Below the pieces are notes generated by a model that was not told the DNA's origin, searched no databases, and worked only from the letters and a program-made list of their open reading frames with translations. Shown piece by piece: positions 18,216 through 27,320 of a DNA stretch of 64,000 nucleotides. Source of the DNA: Lachnospiraceae bacterium (GTDB lineage Bacteria; Bacillota; Clostridia; Lachnospirales; Lachnospiraceae); contig JAIKZQ010000021.1 of NCBI GenBank assembly GCA_024682075.1, forward strand, positions 1 to 64,000, read 5' to 3'. Made by a program: the position numbers and the translations under genes. Positions within the stretch are counted from its first letter, which is position 1. Every line of letters begins with the position of its first letter.

Positions 18216-19780
18216 CTAACCAACTCGTATGCCTCATCATAAAATTTTTCTAAGTGTTTTAAACAATCAAAAAACGCATTACTTGGTTCAATGTTTGCCA
18301 CAAGAGAATGATTCGCTTCATTAAGAAGAATAGTAATATTTATAGGTTCTCCCATTTCCTTAATGGTTTTAATGTATGCAGCACATGATTTTATATTCAA
18401 TTCATAATCAATTTTTGTAGCAAATAATTCTGGAAGATCCTCAAATGATTTCACTCTGGTCACACCATTTATCATAGAATAAACAACATCCCCAAAGATA
18501 AAAGCAGGTTTCCCAAGCATAACCGCTTCATATCCCGATGTGCCGGTCAAGGTGATAACGCCTTCCGAGTTTACAATCCATGGTTTCGGATCTTCATAAT
18601 AGTTAATCTGCATCAATCGAACATTAGGTAATTTCTTAACTTGTTCATAAAACCTAAAGTTTCTTTCCCCCAACATACTCTGATGCTCTTTGACATACAA
18701 ATAATACCCTAAAGGGAGAGATTTTGACACAGCCTCTATCACTGCCAATTCATTAATATAATAAGGTGCCCCTCCAAGAGAGGACGATTCAGGAATCAAA
18801 TGAAGTGGCATATAATAATACTTTTCGCCTTTCACAGGTGGTTCAAAATACTTATTATTTTTATATAAATATCTTTTCTTCTTTTCAATATCTATAGTCC
18901 ACCAAAAAAGCTTTACAGAACTAATATATAAAATATCGTTTTTTCTATGAAGTTTTGCTTTCCCACCTCTAAAATAGTCCATATCAAAAGCGATAATTGC
19001 ACTTTTCAGCAAATATATAAATGTTTTCCACAACGGATCTGCATGATACTTCGACGTAGGCGTATTATTATACTCAGCGCTAAGTATGGATGAGGATTTT
19101 CTAAACTCATTTACATATTTCATTTCTTCATACAAATCTTCATTTGACAAATGAAAATTGTCTTTGTATGCTTCAAAAAGATACTCATTCCCCTCTACGC
19201 TTTCACCATAATGATAATACTTATATTCCAAGTATCTACTATACCCAATTGATATATACGGAATATTTCGCTTAGCGCAAACAGCATGAAGCGTAATACG
19301 CCCAAATTCTTCAACATCAAGATCAAGGACCACATCAGGTTGAAAATCGTTGCATATTTTCTCTGCATTACATATGTTTAAATAGCACCAATACAATTGT
19401 TGTTTATAATTTGATGCCTTGAAGCAAATTCTGTTGTGATATTCCGTACAAAAAGCCTGTGAAGAGAGTAACTGTATATTAATTCTTCTATTTTTCTCAT
19501 ATTGTTTCAGATATTCAATTATTTCATCATTTACAGGTGGATTCTTTAAGTTTTTTGTAAATTCATCTGAAATATCATTACAAGTAAAAGTCTTTATTCC
19601 TTTATCAATAAACTTGTAATACGTGTCTTTGTTGTATATACATCTCTTGGTTTTTGTTTCGGTAGGAAGGACAAAAAAAGCTGCAACATTATTATTCTTC
19701 ATCAAATCAAGTGCCAAATAATACATAGGGCACGAATATGATTCTTTGCACACAAGAAGTATATTTAAATTTTTAAGCAT
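18212..19780 (-). CDS. Capsule-synthesis-type glycosyltransferase-like protein (KpsC/KpsS fold)
   Basis: 522 residues from ATG 19780, chosen because GGGAGGG sits just ahead; an in-frame start at 19867 lacks this and would overlap the upstream gene by 95 bases. The C-terminal half shows YVKEHQSMLGER and TLTGTSGYEAVMLGKPAFIFG, resembling the second domain of capsule Kdo transferases and related GT-B enzymes (Capsule_synth). No membrane segments. It may transfer an acidic or nonulosonic sugar, which would fit the PseF/SpsF genes in the same locus; this link is an inference. It overlaps the polymerase gene upstream by eight bases. Confidence 0.6.
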   Translation of the reverse strand: MLKNLNILLVCKESYSCPMYYLALDLMKNNNVAAFFVLPTETKTKRCIYNKDTYYKFIDKGIKTFTCNDISDEFTKNLKNPPVNDEIIEYLKQYEKNRRINIQLLSSQAFCTEYHNRICFKASNYKQQLYWCYLNICNAEKICNDFQPDVVLDLDVEEFGRITLHAVCAKRNIPYISIGYSRYLEYKYYHYGESVEGNEYLFEAYKDNFHLSNEDLYEEMKYVNEFRKSSSILSAEYNNTPTSKYHADPLWKTFIYLLKSAIIAFDMDYFRGGKAKLHRKNDILYISSVKLFWWTIDIEKKKRYLYKNNKYFEPPVKGEKYYYMPLHLIPESSSLGGAPYYINELAVIEAVSKSLPLGYYLYVKEHQSMLGERNFRFYEQVKKLPNVRLMQINYYEDPKPWIVNSEGVITLTGTSGYEAVMLGKPAFIFGDVVYSMINGVTRVKSFEDLPELFATKIDYELNIKSCAAYIKTIKEMGEPINITILLNEANHSLVANIEPSNAFFDCLKHLEKFYDEAYELVR

Positions 19781-21002
19781 TGTTTTCCCTCCCAAAAACA
19801 CACGAATGATACATCGCTGCAACCAAAGCAAATATCCCGCTCGTCCTATAATCTTCCAATCCAACATTAACTGAAAAGCATATCAAAGCTGGGAACAAAC
19901 AAATATATGATTTCCATTTCATAGATCTTGGATTCCGAAAAAAAATATACATATAGGATATGTATGATATCAATCCATAATATAAAATCAACTGAAAATG
20001 CCCGCTATATCCCGGATATTTAAAGCCCTCAATTCCTCTGACAGTCGCGCCTCTTCCCAAAACAACATATTTATACCATTCAAAATTCCTAATGGTATCA
20101 ATCCAATATTTCAATCTTATAGAGCCCGATGATTCATTACCGCCCAGCAAATTATTGCTTATTCGCTGTATTGCGACACCAAAAATGGAATCCATCAGAT
20201 TGTATTTCTTGAAGACTATTACTGCTACAGCAAAAAACAAAACGCCACATAAAATTATCAGTTTTAGTATTTTCTCATTTAATAGAATTCTCTTTTCATA
20301 TATAAAAAAGTAGAATATCAGTCCAACGGACATAACAACAAATCCTGTCGCGCTTAAAGTCACAACGCATGTAAACAAAGAGATACTCGCATATACAATT
20401 TTCAAATAATTGCTCATTTTTTTATCAAGAACCAATAATGCAAACAAAACAGATGAAATAGCACAACTACAATTATTCGGATCGCTCAGCAAAAAAATAT
20501 ATCTGCTAAAGTAAGCTTGCTTGTACTGTATAACATTCGCATTCATTTGCCAGAACACTCTAATATTGAAAAAACTCTGTGGAGCCAAAATAAATAATAC
20601 AGCAAATGCAAATGCCATCCACAAATACAACCTAAGCGCCTGAAATACGAAGTCTTTTAAGAAGATCATATTTCTTATATAGAAATAATAATATGCCATA
20701 TATAAAAGGATTATGCTCAATCCAAAAACATCTCTGTGCAAGTCAAATGAAGCATTCCACATATATCCCGCAATAACTGACATTACTGAAAATACCAAGA
20801 ATAACATGCATAGAAAAACAAGCTTAATTTCACTAATTTTTCTTCGATCCAGAGCAATACACAAAAATATAACAGGAGCAGAAAAGGAAACGTGAAGCAA
20901 TCGAAAATATGGAAAAAAAAGCATATCTAAAACAACCAGCTTCGCCACCAATCGATGCAGACTAAGAATTTTTATATTTGTTTCTAAACTTTCACAAATC
21001 AT
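19773..21002 (-). CDS. O-antigen polymerase-like membrane protein (Wzy candidate)
   Basis: 409 residues, roughly ten membrane helices. Weakly conserved as usual for Wzy proteins; the pattern SGSIRLKYWIDTIRNFEWYK followed by VLGRGATVRGIEGFKYPGYSGHFQLILYYGLISYISYM is that of the large periplasmic loop and following helix in Wzy/EpsG-like polymerases. Its place between the acyltransfer pair and wzx fits polymerase. The other candidate, 7293-9071, has the clearer ligase motif. Confidence 0.7.
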   Translation of the reverse strand: MICESLETNIKILSLHRLVAKLVVLDMLFFPYFRLLHVSFSAPVIFLCIALDRRKISEIKLVFLCMLFLVFSVMSVIAGYMWNASFDLHRDVFGLSIILLYMAYYYFYIRNMIFLKDFVFQALRLYLWMAFAFAVLFILAPQSFFNIRVFWQMNANVIQYKQAYFSRYIFLLSDPNNCSCAISSVLFALLVLDKKMSNYLKIVYASISLFTCVVTLSATGFVVMSVGLIFYFFIYEKRILLNEKILKLIILCGVLFFAVAVIVFKKYNLMDSIFGVAIQRISNNLLGGNESSGSIRLKYWIDTIRNFEWYKYVVLGRGATVRGIEGFKYPGYSGHFQLILYYGLISYISYMYIFFRNPRSMKWKSYICLFPALICFSVNVGLEDYRTSGIFALVAAMYHSCVFGRENNA

Positions 21003-21026
21003 GTTGCAAATCCAAACAGAAATATT

Positions 21027-22370
21027 TTACTCAAGAAAAACAGCATCAACCATTTCGTTTTTTTCGTCAAAAACAGGTCGTGCTATTCTTTCATCTATTA
21101 GTTCTCCATCACGCATTACACATACAGTTATTGCATCAACAAGCGAATCATCCACGATCACGCCATCATCTTCTATTCCGGCATTATGCATCAAGTGAAT
21201 AATCTCATCATCAAAAGCCAAACAATCAGGAACGCAAACATCTACATCAAAATGTGGATTTGATAAAAGAACAAAATAGTCATGCAAATCATCTGTGGAT
21301 CTAAGGGTATTGTTTTCCATCCTAACCCATTTTTCCCAATCATCATTCCAATAATCATAAGAATTATCCTCAGACCGATTGGAAACATCATAGCTATCAC
21401 ATATATATTGCCCCAAATAATCAGTTATCTTATACGCCCCCGAGACGTTCAAATGTGCATTATTATCATATATGCTGGTTTCTCGATATTCATTATTAGA
21501 TATGGCATATCGAATTCTATCTTCCGAAGACATATAATTCAGATAGTCACAGCTTTCATCTATCAATTCTACTTGTGTTAAATCTAAATAGTGTATTCCG
21601 TATTGTTCTGCAATAACATTCGCATAATTATATAATTCTCTAGCTTCGTTTGTACACGGCTGTGGAATAAGCACTAAGAGAACATCAATATTTCGATCCT
21701 GCAGATACTCAATTGTCATTGTGAGATAATTATATCCTTGCGTTTCTGGGAGTTCAGAATCAATAATTGATAGATCATTTGCAGGCATTTGCTCGCTAGA
21801 TAATCCTACAGCATAATTTGCACCTCTTGAATAATCGGAAACTTCCGTTGAAAAATCTCTGGCTGAAAGCTCATCCCATCTGGAATGGTATGTGCAAAAG
21901 TTAAAAAGCATATCAATTTTATCTGTTTTTCCCTGCGTTGTCTCATCTATATCCATTACAGCTCGTATTTTTTCTACTGATAGCGGAAATCCATCTAACA
22001 TAGTATGCAAGCCATAATTAGATGTAACTCCTATATCTTCAGTATACGAATAAATATCAATAACAACCAATTCAGGAGAACAATACTGTAGTGTTTGTCT
22101 CAAAATCCAATAATCCATTTGCATGCGATTACCGGAATATCCTGCATTATAGCTTGCAATCCCATATTTATTCCATATTTCCATCGGAAGGACACCATCC
22201 CACATATGAGAAGATCCTACGAAAAGAACGTCAACATCGTCCCCGTTCTCCACTAAAAAGCCATAATTATCATCACCGATTTTATTCTCGACAATCCGCG
22301 ATATTTTCATAATGCATATGGAGACCAGCATTATAATCAATAGACTTTTAACCAAATTCTTACAAGGCAT
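21027..22370 (-). CDS. SGNH hydrolase-fold, DltD/AlgX-like partner of the MBOAT protein
   Basis: 447 residues with one N-terminal membrane anchor (LLIIMLVSICIMKI, about 10-24) and an extracytoplasmic domain. VLFVGSSHMWDGV carries the SGNH nucleophile Ser, AGYSGNRMQMDY the block-III Asn, and DNNAHLNVSGAYKITDYLG the catalytic Asp/His pair. Such proteins accept an acyl group brought across the membrane by an MBOAT partner and place it on a polymer, as in alginate and wall polysaccharide O-acetylation. The gene follows the MBOAT gene by 17 bases. The C-terminal ~100 residues are acidic and specific to this protein. Confidence 0.8.
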   Translation of the reverse strand: MPCKNLVKSLLIIMLVSICIMKISRIVENKIGDDNYGFLVENGDDVDVLFVGSSHMWDGVLPMEIWNKYGIASYNAGYSGNRMQMDYWILRQTLQYCSPELVVIDIYSYTEDIGVTSNYGLHTMLDGFPLSVEKIRAVMDIDETTQGKTDKIDMLFNFCTYHSRWDELSARDFSTEVSDYSRGANYAVGLSSEQMPANDLSIIDSELPETQGYNYLTMTIEYLQDRNIDVLLVLIPQPCTNEARELYNYANVIAEQYGIHYLDLTQVELIDESCDYLNYMSSEDRIRYAISNNEYRETSIYDNNAHLNVSGAYKITDYLGQYICDSYDVSNRSEDNSYDYWNDDWEKWVRMENNTLRSTDDLHDYFVLLSNPHFDVDVCVPDCLAFDDEIIHLMHNAGIEDDGVIVDDSLVDAITVCVMRDGELIDERIARPVFDEKNEMVDAVFLE

Positions 22371-22387
22371 CCCATGACTCCCAAAGC

Positions 22388-23869
22388 TTAAAATCTAAAA
22401 TATATAAATCCTGTTGCATCATATGCCGGGCCCCAAACACCAAATAGTAGAATAAATGCAATAGAAATCGTATAAAATATTGCTCTATAAATGTAATTCT
22501 GTGACATAATTGTCTTTCTAATCAATACACCTCGCTTTTTGTACATGTCAGCAACAAGCAAGACAATAATTGAAATAATCAATAACCAAAAATTTTTAGA
22601 ATTCAGTCCACAATTATATGCCGAACCATCAAGCAGAATATGGAAGTTATCTGCTTGCATCATGCTTTTCAAGATAGCAAAAGCTTGTGAAACATTCTGT
22701 GAACGGAAAAAAACCCATGAAATAGAAATCAAAATATTTGTGGCAATAACCTGAAACATCCGATGACCTATGGAATCTCTTTCAATCTTCAAAATGTTAG
22801 AAATTTTTTGTCTCAAGGAATAAGTTTCATCTTCAATCACTTGATATAATCCATTGATTCCTCCCCAAATAATAAATGTCGTATTGGCGCCATGCCACAA
22901 ACCGCTCAATAAAAACACAATCATTTTGTTGATGTATTTATGTACTTTTCCTTTTCTATTTCCTCCTAATGGAATATAAAGATAATCCCTGAACCATGTA
23001 GTGAGTGAAATATGCCAATTTCTCCAAAAATCGGAAACACTAACGCTCAAATATGGAGAATTAAAGTTCTCCATAATATCAACGCCCAAAATCAGAGCTG
23101 CTCCTTTGGCTATAATTGAGTATCCACAAAAATCACAATAAATTTGTACGGCAAATAATAAAGTTGCAATTATCAAAAACCATCCGCCAAATTCTTCATA
23201 ATTTGAATATACTTTATCCACAAAAATAGATGCTCTATCTGCTATAACCAGCTTCAAAAAATATCCCCAAAGCATCAACAGAAAGCCTTCTTTAAGCTTT
23301 TCAAAATTGAAGTTCTTTACATTATGCAGTTCCGAAAGCAGATGTTTAGAACGCTCTATCGGGCCCGCAACTAACTGTGGAAAAAAAGAAACAAACAATG
23401 CATAATAAAAGAAATTTCTTTCTGCATTGATTTTTTTCTGATACACGTCAATTATGTAGCTCAATGCTTGAAAAGTATAAAACGAAATACCAACTGGAAG
23501 AAGCAGATCATGCCCCGGAATTGACAATTCCATTCCAAGCAATCTAAATAATTTAGTAATAACATCAATTCCAAAATTCAAATACTTATAAAAAAACAAT
23601 ACAAACAAATTACTTCCTATGCACAACCCAAGTATTGTCTTGGCATATTTCAACTTCTCTTTTTCAAGAAAAGACTCTATTAGTCCACCTCCAAAATATG
23701 TTATTACTGTCGATAGCAAAATCAAAAAAATATATGAAGGATTCCAACACATATAAAAGAGATAACTTGCAACCAGCAACAAATAAACTCGAAATTTGTG
23801 CGGAAGAATAAAATGAATCACAACAACGATAGGAAAAAAACACAGGAACAAGAATGAATTAAAAACCAT
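22388..23869 (-). CDS. MBOAT family O-acyltransferase (AlgI/PatA/DltB-like)
   Basis: 493 residues from ATG 23869 (AAAGGAT eight bases ahead; a TTG two codons earlier is too close to it). About 11 helices. Conserved MBOAT features: SFYTFQALSYIIDVYQKKI, FFPQLVAGPIERSKHLL, FWRNWHISLTTWFRDYLYIPLGGNRKG and FLLSGLWHGANTTFIIWGG with the catalytic His. Moves acetyl (or another acyl) from the cytoplasm to the SGNH partner encoded next. Likely decorates the polysaccharide made by this locus. Confidence 0.92.
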   Translation of the reverse strand: MVFNSFLFLCFFPIVVVIHFILPHKFRVYLLLVASYLFYMCWNPSYIFLILLSTVITYFGGGLIESFLEKEKLKYAKTILGLCIGSNLFVLFFYKYLNFGIDVITKLFRLLGMELSIPGHDLLLPVGISFYTFQALSYIIDVYQKKINAERNFFYYALFVSFFPQLVAGPIERSKHLLSELHNVKNFNFEKLKEGFLLMLWGYFLKLVIADRASIFVDKVYSNYEEFGGWFLIIATLLFAVQIYCDFCGYSIIAKGAALILGVDIMENFNSPYLSVSVSDFWRNWHISLTTWFRDYLYIPLGGNRKGKVHKYINKMIVFLLSGLWHGANTTFIIWGGINGLYQVIEDETYSLRQKISNILKIERDSIGHRMFQVIATNILISISWVFFRSQNVSQAFAILKSMMQADNFHILLDGSAYNCGLNSKNFWLLIISIIVLLVADMYKKRGVLIRKTIMSQNYIYRAIFYTISIAFILLFGVWGPAYDATGFIYFRF

Positions 23870-23964
23870 GTCCAATCCTTTCAGTCAGATATTGCTACTT
23901 AAAACAAGGTAGTCAAGATAATCACCATCAAACAAGCCCCTTTCAACGAACAAAATTCAAACCA

Positions 23965-24675
23965 TCATCGTGAAAGTATGATTTTTTCGAATTCGTCAAA
24001 AACCTCCCTCTTGTTATGCAATGACTCTGGATTTTCTTCCCACCATTTAGTATCTTCAATCTTCATTTTTGTTTCCGCATCAAACCTATCTCTTATCTTA
24101 TGGCAAGGGTTTCCGGCATTAATGGTGTAAGGTTCCACATCCTTAGTTACTATGCTTCCTGCGCCAATAACAGCTCCCCGGCCTATCTTGACCCCGGAAA
24201 GAATCATACAATTATTTCCAATCCATACATCATCCTGAATAACTATATTGCCCTTCGACTCTATATCATTAATCATATTTTCCTTAAAAATATTAGAGCA
24301 GTAGTACGAAGAACTCAGCCTAAACACTTTATGATTAAACTCTATTATTCTGGTACCTTCGCCAATTGAACAATAGTTTCCGATTGTCACATCATTGCAC
24401 GCTTGTCGGATCTTTACGTGATTCATAGCAGTTCCTATGCCAATCTTAACTTTGCCCAACGATATAACTTCGCAATCCCAAATTTTAGCAGCTTCACCGC
24501 AATTGATATCTCCATACATATATGATCGCACTATAGTAGTCGGATATCCTTTAAGCCCTTTAACTGCTTTTATGTTGTGATAAAACGCCTTATCACACAC
24601 AAGTCTTCTGATTGAATAACCTTTTTTTTTGCCCGAAATACAAGCTATTGTTCCAAGCAGATGATTTTTGAGCAT
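23965..24675 (-). CDS. Left-handed beta-helix (hexapeptide) acetyltransferase
   Basis: 236 residues from ATG 24675, preceded by GGGGGTGA; an ATG at 24690 overlaps the upstream stop as ATGA but has no ribosome site. Hexapeptide repeats run from about residue 90 to 195 (IGNYCSIGEGTRI, GNIVIQDDVWIGNNCMILSGVKIGRGAVIGAGSIVTKDVEPYTINAGNPCHKIRDRF), ending in the GNPC/K motif typical of CatB/NodL-type O-acetyltransferases. Uses acetyl-CoA to acetylate a sugar in the cytoplasm. Follows the glycosyltransferase gene directly, so probably the same repeat unit is the target. Confidence 0.88.
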   Translation of the reverse strand: MLKNHLLGTIACISGKKKGYSIRRLVCDKAFYHNIKAVKGLKGYPTTIVRSYMYGDINCGEAAKIWDCEVISLGKVKIGIGTAMNHVKIRQACNDVTIGNYCSIGEGTRIIEFNHKVFRLSSSYYCSNIFKENMINDIESKGNIVIQDDVWIGNNCMILSGVKIGRGAVIGAGSIVTKDVEPYTINAGNPCHKIRDRFDAETKMKIEDTKWWEENPESLHNKREVFDEFEKIILSR

Positions 24676-24686
24676 ACTCACCCCCA

Positions 24687-25967
24687 TCATAATACAGTGT
24701 CTAATATTTCTTCTAATTTAGCACCCACCGTCTCTACGCTGTACTCTTCAACAAGATCCATATTGGGGGTATGAAGAAGTCCGTCAGACTGTTTTTCACT
24801 TATTTTCTTTTGTAACCATTGTATTATCTGCTTTTTTGATTCATCAGATCTAGAATCCACTGCCAAACCAACCGACAATTTATTGAAATAATCAATCTGT
24901 TCTCCAGAATCATTTCGAACATCAAAAACCATGAGTATTTCCTTATTCATAGCCAAGTATTCAGGAAACTTGCCCGTTACACCCGCAAAAGATGATACTT
25001 CCTCAATAAATGAAAGAAACAGCAAAACATCGGATTCTTTTTCAAGCTCTACAGCGTCTTCATGTGAAACAAATCCATAATCCGTTATATATGAAGACAA
25101 TCCTTTATCAGAAAATGCCTTAGCCAACAAATCACTGTTTCTGCCTGCCAATATTATTTGCAACGAATTCGGCGAAACGTTTTTGTTATTATCCATCTCA
25201 TACAATGCTTCAACAAGCGGTAAAGGATTATGGTTTGTCGGATAATACGTACCTATAGATGAAATCTTCAAGCACTCACCTTTTTCACATACATTAGATA
25301 CATACTCTTTGTATGCATGTGTCAAAACATACATATTTTTTTTATTAAATGATATATTTTCTTTTATTTCATTCAAAATATAGTCGTAGCAAGCGGTAAA
25401 TGCATCAACATTATTGTAAATATCCTTCAATCTGTATCTCCCAATCATTGCTTGGGGTTTACTTCCAAAAAAGGGATTGACGATCGGGTCCCTAACATCA
25501 CATATATGTTTAGGGATTTCCAATTGTTTTCTCAACGTTTTGGCTATATAGTACGCATCAATATTATAAATTGAGGAAATCACAACATCAAAACTAACAT
25601 TAACCAGATTCAACATGAATGTTTCTTTCAAGGAATCATCAATTTTTTTTCGCAGATTCTTTTTTTGCTTTCTTTCCGAATTGAGATAATACAGATAAAA
25701 CAGTAAAGAAAACACATTTTTATATTTTGTAATCTTCCCTAGTCGTCCACCTGCCTCTCTAATAAAAGAATCATCGTTGCGTAACGAATAAATATTCACA
25801 TGATTATTTTCAATGAAGGCATTTTCATTTTTTCCATCATGGCAAACAACGGCCACATAGTGACCCGCTCCTGCTAAATATTCTGCCAAATATCTCCATC
25901 TCCGCGAAGAGATTACAGATTCATCCAAATAATTAGTTACAACGATCAAAATATTCTTTTTGCTCAA
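24687..25967 (-). CDS. Glycosyltransferase, GT-B fold (GT4-like)
   Basis: 426 residues. N-terminal ILIVVTNYLDESVISSRRWRYLAEYLAGAGHYVAVVC is the nucleotide-fold start of GT4-like enzymes; VDAFTACYDYILNEI and the C-terminal DVLLFLSFIEEVSSFAGVTGKFPEYLAMNKEILMVFD fit the donor-binding half, where the usual ExxxGxxxxE is replaced by TGKFPEYLA. Cytoplasmic. Donor and acceptor unknown. AT-rich like the genes to its left. Confidence 0.72.
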   Translation of the reverse strand: MSKKNILIVVTNYLDESVISSRRWRYLAEYLAGAGHYVAVVCHDGKNENAFIENNHVNIYSLRNDDSFIREAGGRLGKITKYKNVFSLLFYLYYLNSERKQKKNLRKKIDDSLKETFMLNLVNVSFDVVISSIYNIDAYYIAKTLRKQLEIPKHICDVRDPIVNPFFGSKPQAMIGRYRLKDIYNNVDAFTACYDYILNEIKENISFNKKNMYVLTHAYKEYVSNVCEKGECLKISSIGTYYPTNHNPLPLVEALYEMDNNKNVSPNSLQIILAGRNSDLLAKAFSDKGLSSYITDYGFVSHEDAVELEKESDVLLFLSFIEEVSSFAGVTGKFPEYLAMNKEILMVFDVRNDSGEQIDYFNKLSVGLAVDSRSDESKKQIIQWLQKKISEKQSDGLLHTPNMDLVEEYSVETVGAKLEEILDTVL

Positions 25968-26005
25968 TTATTCCTTACCGCCATTTTATGTTTTTAACTG
26001 CTAAA

Positions 26006-27247
26006 TCAAGACAAATAGTATTCCAAGCCGTTTAATTCCGATAGTTTTTTATATTCTTCCCAAGCTTTTTGTGCATATACTTGTTTATCGTACTCATCTT
26101 CCAACATACGTTCACACACTTCACGTAATCGAGAAAGATCATATACGCAGACAGCCGCATTCTTTATACAGTCCATCGAACCAATCTCCTCAGGTCCGAT
26201 TGCCAAAATTGTCTTTCTTAATGACATATATTCTGGTATTTTAGTCGAAAACGACAATCTCACTTTTTCAACTTCTTTATCATCAAAACTCTCAACAAAA
26301 ACCGGGTAATCGCAAAGATTTAGTTTTGTTCGAAGTTGTTCATAATTCAGCTTTCCTCCGTAATACCCTGCACCGGTTTTCTCCAATAAATTAATAAATT
26401 CATCTTCTGGGATTGCATTAGTGTAAACGTATAATTTGCCTTTTTTTCGAGCTGAAGTAGAACTGTTTATCTCCCCCAATATTTCTGCAAGACAAATTAA
26501 TATATCTCCCCTTCCGTAATACAAACTGCCAGCATACATAAATACTATTTCTTCATCTTTTTCTTTTGCAGGCATCAGCTTATCATCATATAAGGATTGA
26601 CACCGGTTAAAAAGCAATTCACTATCCACGCCAAATTCTTCAAGATAAGATTTTTTCATTCGATTACAAATAGTGAAAAACTGATCAGAATTTGTTGAAA
26701 TACTTTTGAGGGACTCATATATCTTTTTTCGGCGAAACCTTTCTATTACTCTTTCTTTTTTTCTTTCAAGAACATAATCATCTGTCACATATGTAAACAA
26801 CTTACAGTTATACTTCTCCACAATCCATTCGCAGATGTCATAAGCATAAATGCAATCACCTGCCAAAAAAAATACGCAGTCCGGATTCACATCATTCAGC
26901 CACTCGTCCAATTGTGATGACTTCCATGAGTTTTTCCAAAACAATTCCCTTATTTGAAGCGCTATGGGAGTACGACGTATTAATCCTTTTGCCGAAGCCT
27001 TAGTTTTGCCACCCATAGGAATCGCTTTTACTTCTCGTCCTCTTTTTTGGGGATTGATTTTTCCTTTTATAATATCTATATCAGATAACTGATAATATCT
27101 ATAACCTTCTACTTCTGGTAATTCCCCGCGAAAATACAATTGGGCAACATTTTGTTTATTTATTTTACTAAAAATATTAAGCAGAGTCTTACCATTATTA
27201 TCCGTCTCGCTTAATACGTTATTGCTTATAATTAGTATCTGTCTCAT
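26006..27247 (-). CDS. Glycosyltransferase-like protein, GT-B fold
   Basis: 413 residues. Begins ILIISNNVLSETDNNGKTLLNIFS, as in GT4 enzymes of capsule loci; the middle has VFFLAGDCIYAYDICEWI and TNSDQFFTICNRMKKSYLEEFG, and the C-terminal half VFMYAGSLYYGRGDILICLAEIL and FSTKIPEYMSLRKTILAIGPEE. Donor-binding region again uses a KIPEYM variant. Specificity unknown. Last of the AT-rich genes: base composition rises sharply just to the right at about 27.3 kb. Confidence 0.72.
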   Translation of the reverse strand: MRQILIISNNVLSETDNNGKTLLNIFSKINKQNVAQLYFRGELPEVEGYRYYQLSDIDIIKGKINPQKRGREVKAIPMGGKTKASAKGLIRRTPIALQIRELFWKNSWKSSQLDEWLNDVNPDCVFFLAGDCIYAYDICEWIVEKYNCKLFTYVTDDYVLERKKERVIERFRRKKIYESLKSISTNSDQFFTICNRMKKSYLEEFGVDSELLFNRCQSLYDDKLMPAKEKDEEIVFMYAGSLYYGRGDILICLAEILGEINSSTSARKKGKLYVYTNAIPEDEFINLLEKTGAGYYGGKLNYEQLRTKLNLCDYPVFVESFDDKEVEKVRLSFSTKIPEYMSLRKTILAIGPEEIGSMDCIKNAAVCVYDLSRLREVCERMLEDEYDKQVYAQKAWEEYKKLSELNGLEYYLS

Positions 27248-27320
27248 TATCTACTTTGGAGGAAACATTCTCATTTTTGGCGAAAGATATATTGTTTTTC
27301 CCAAAATAATTTAAATCGAA

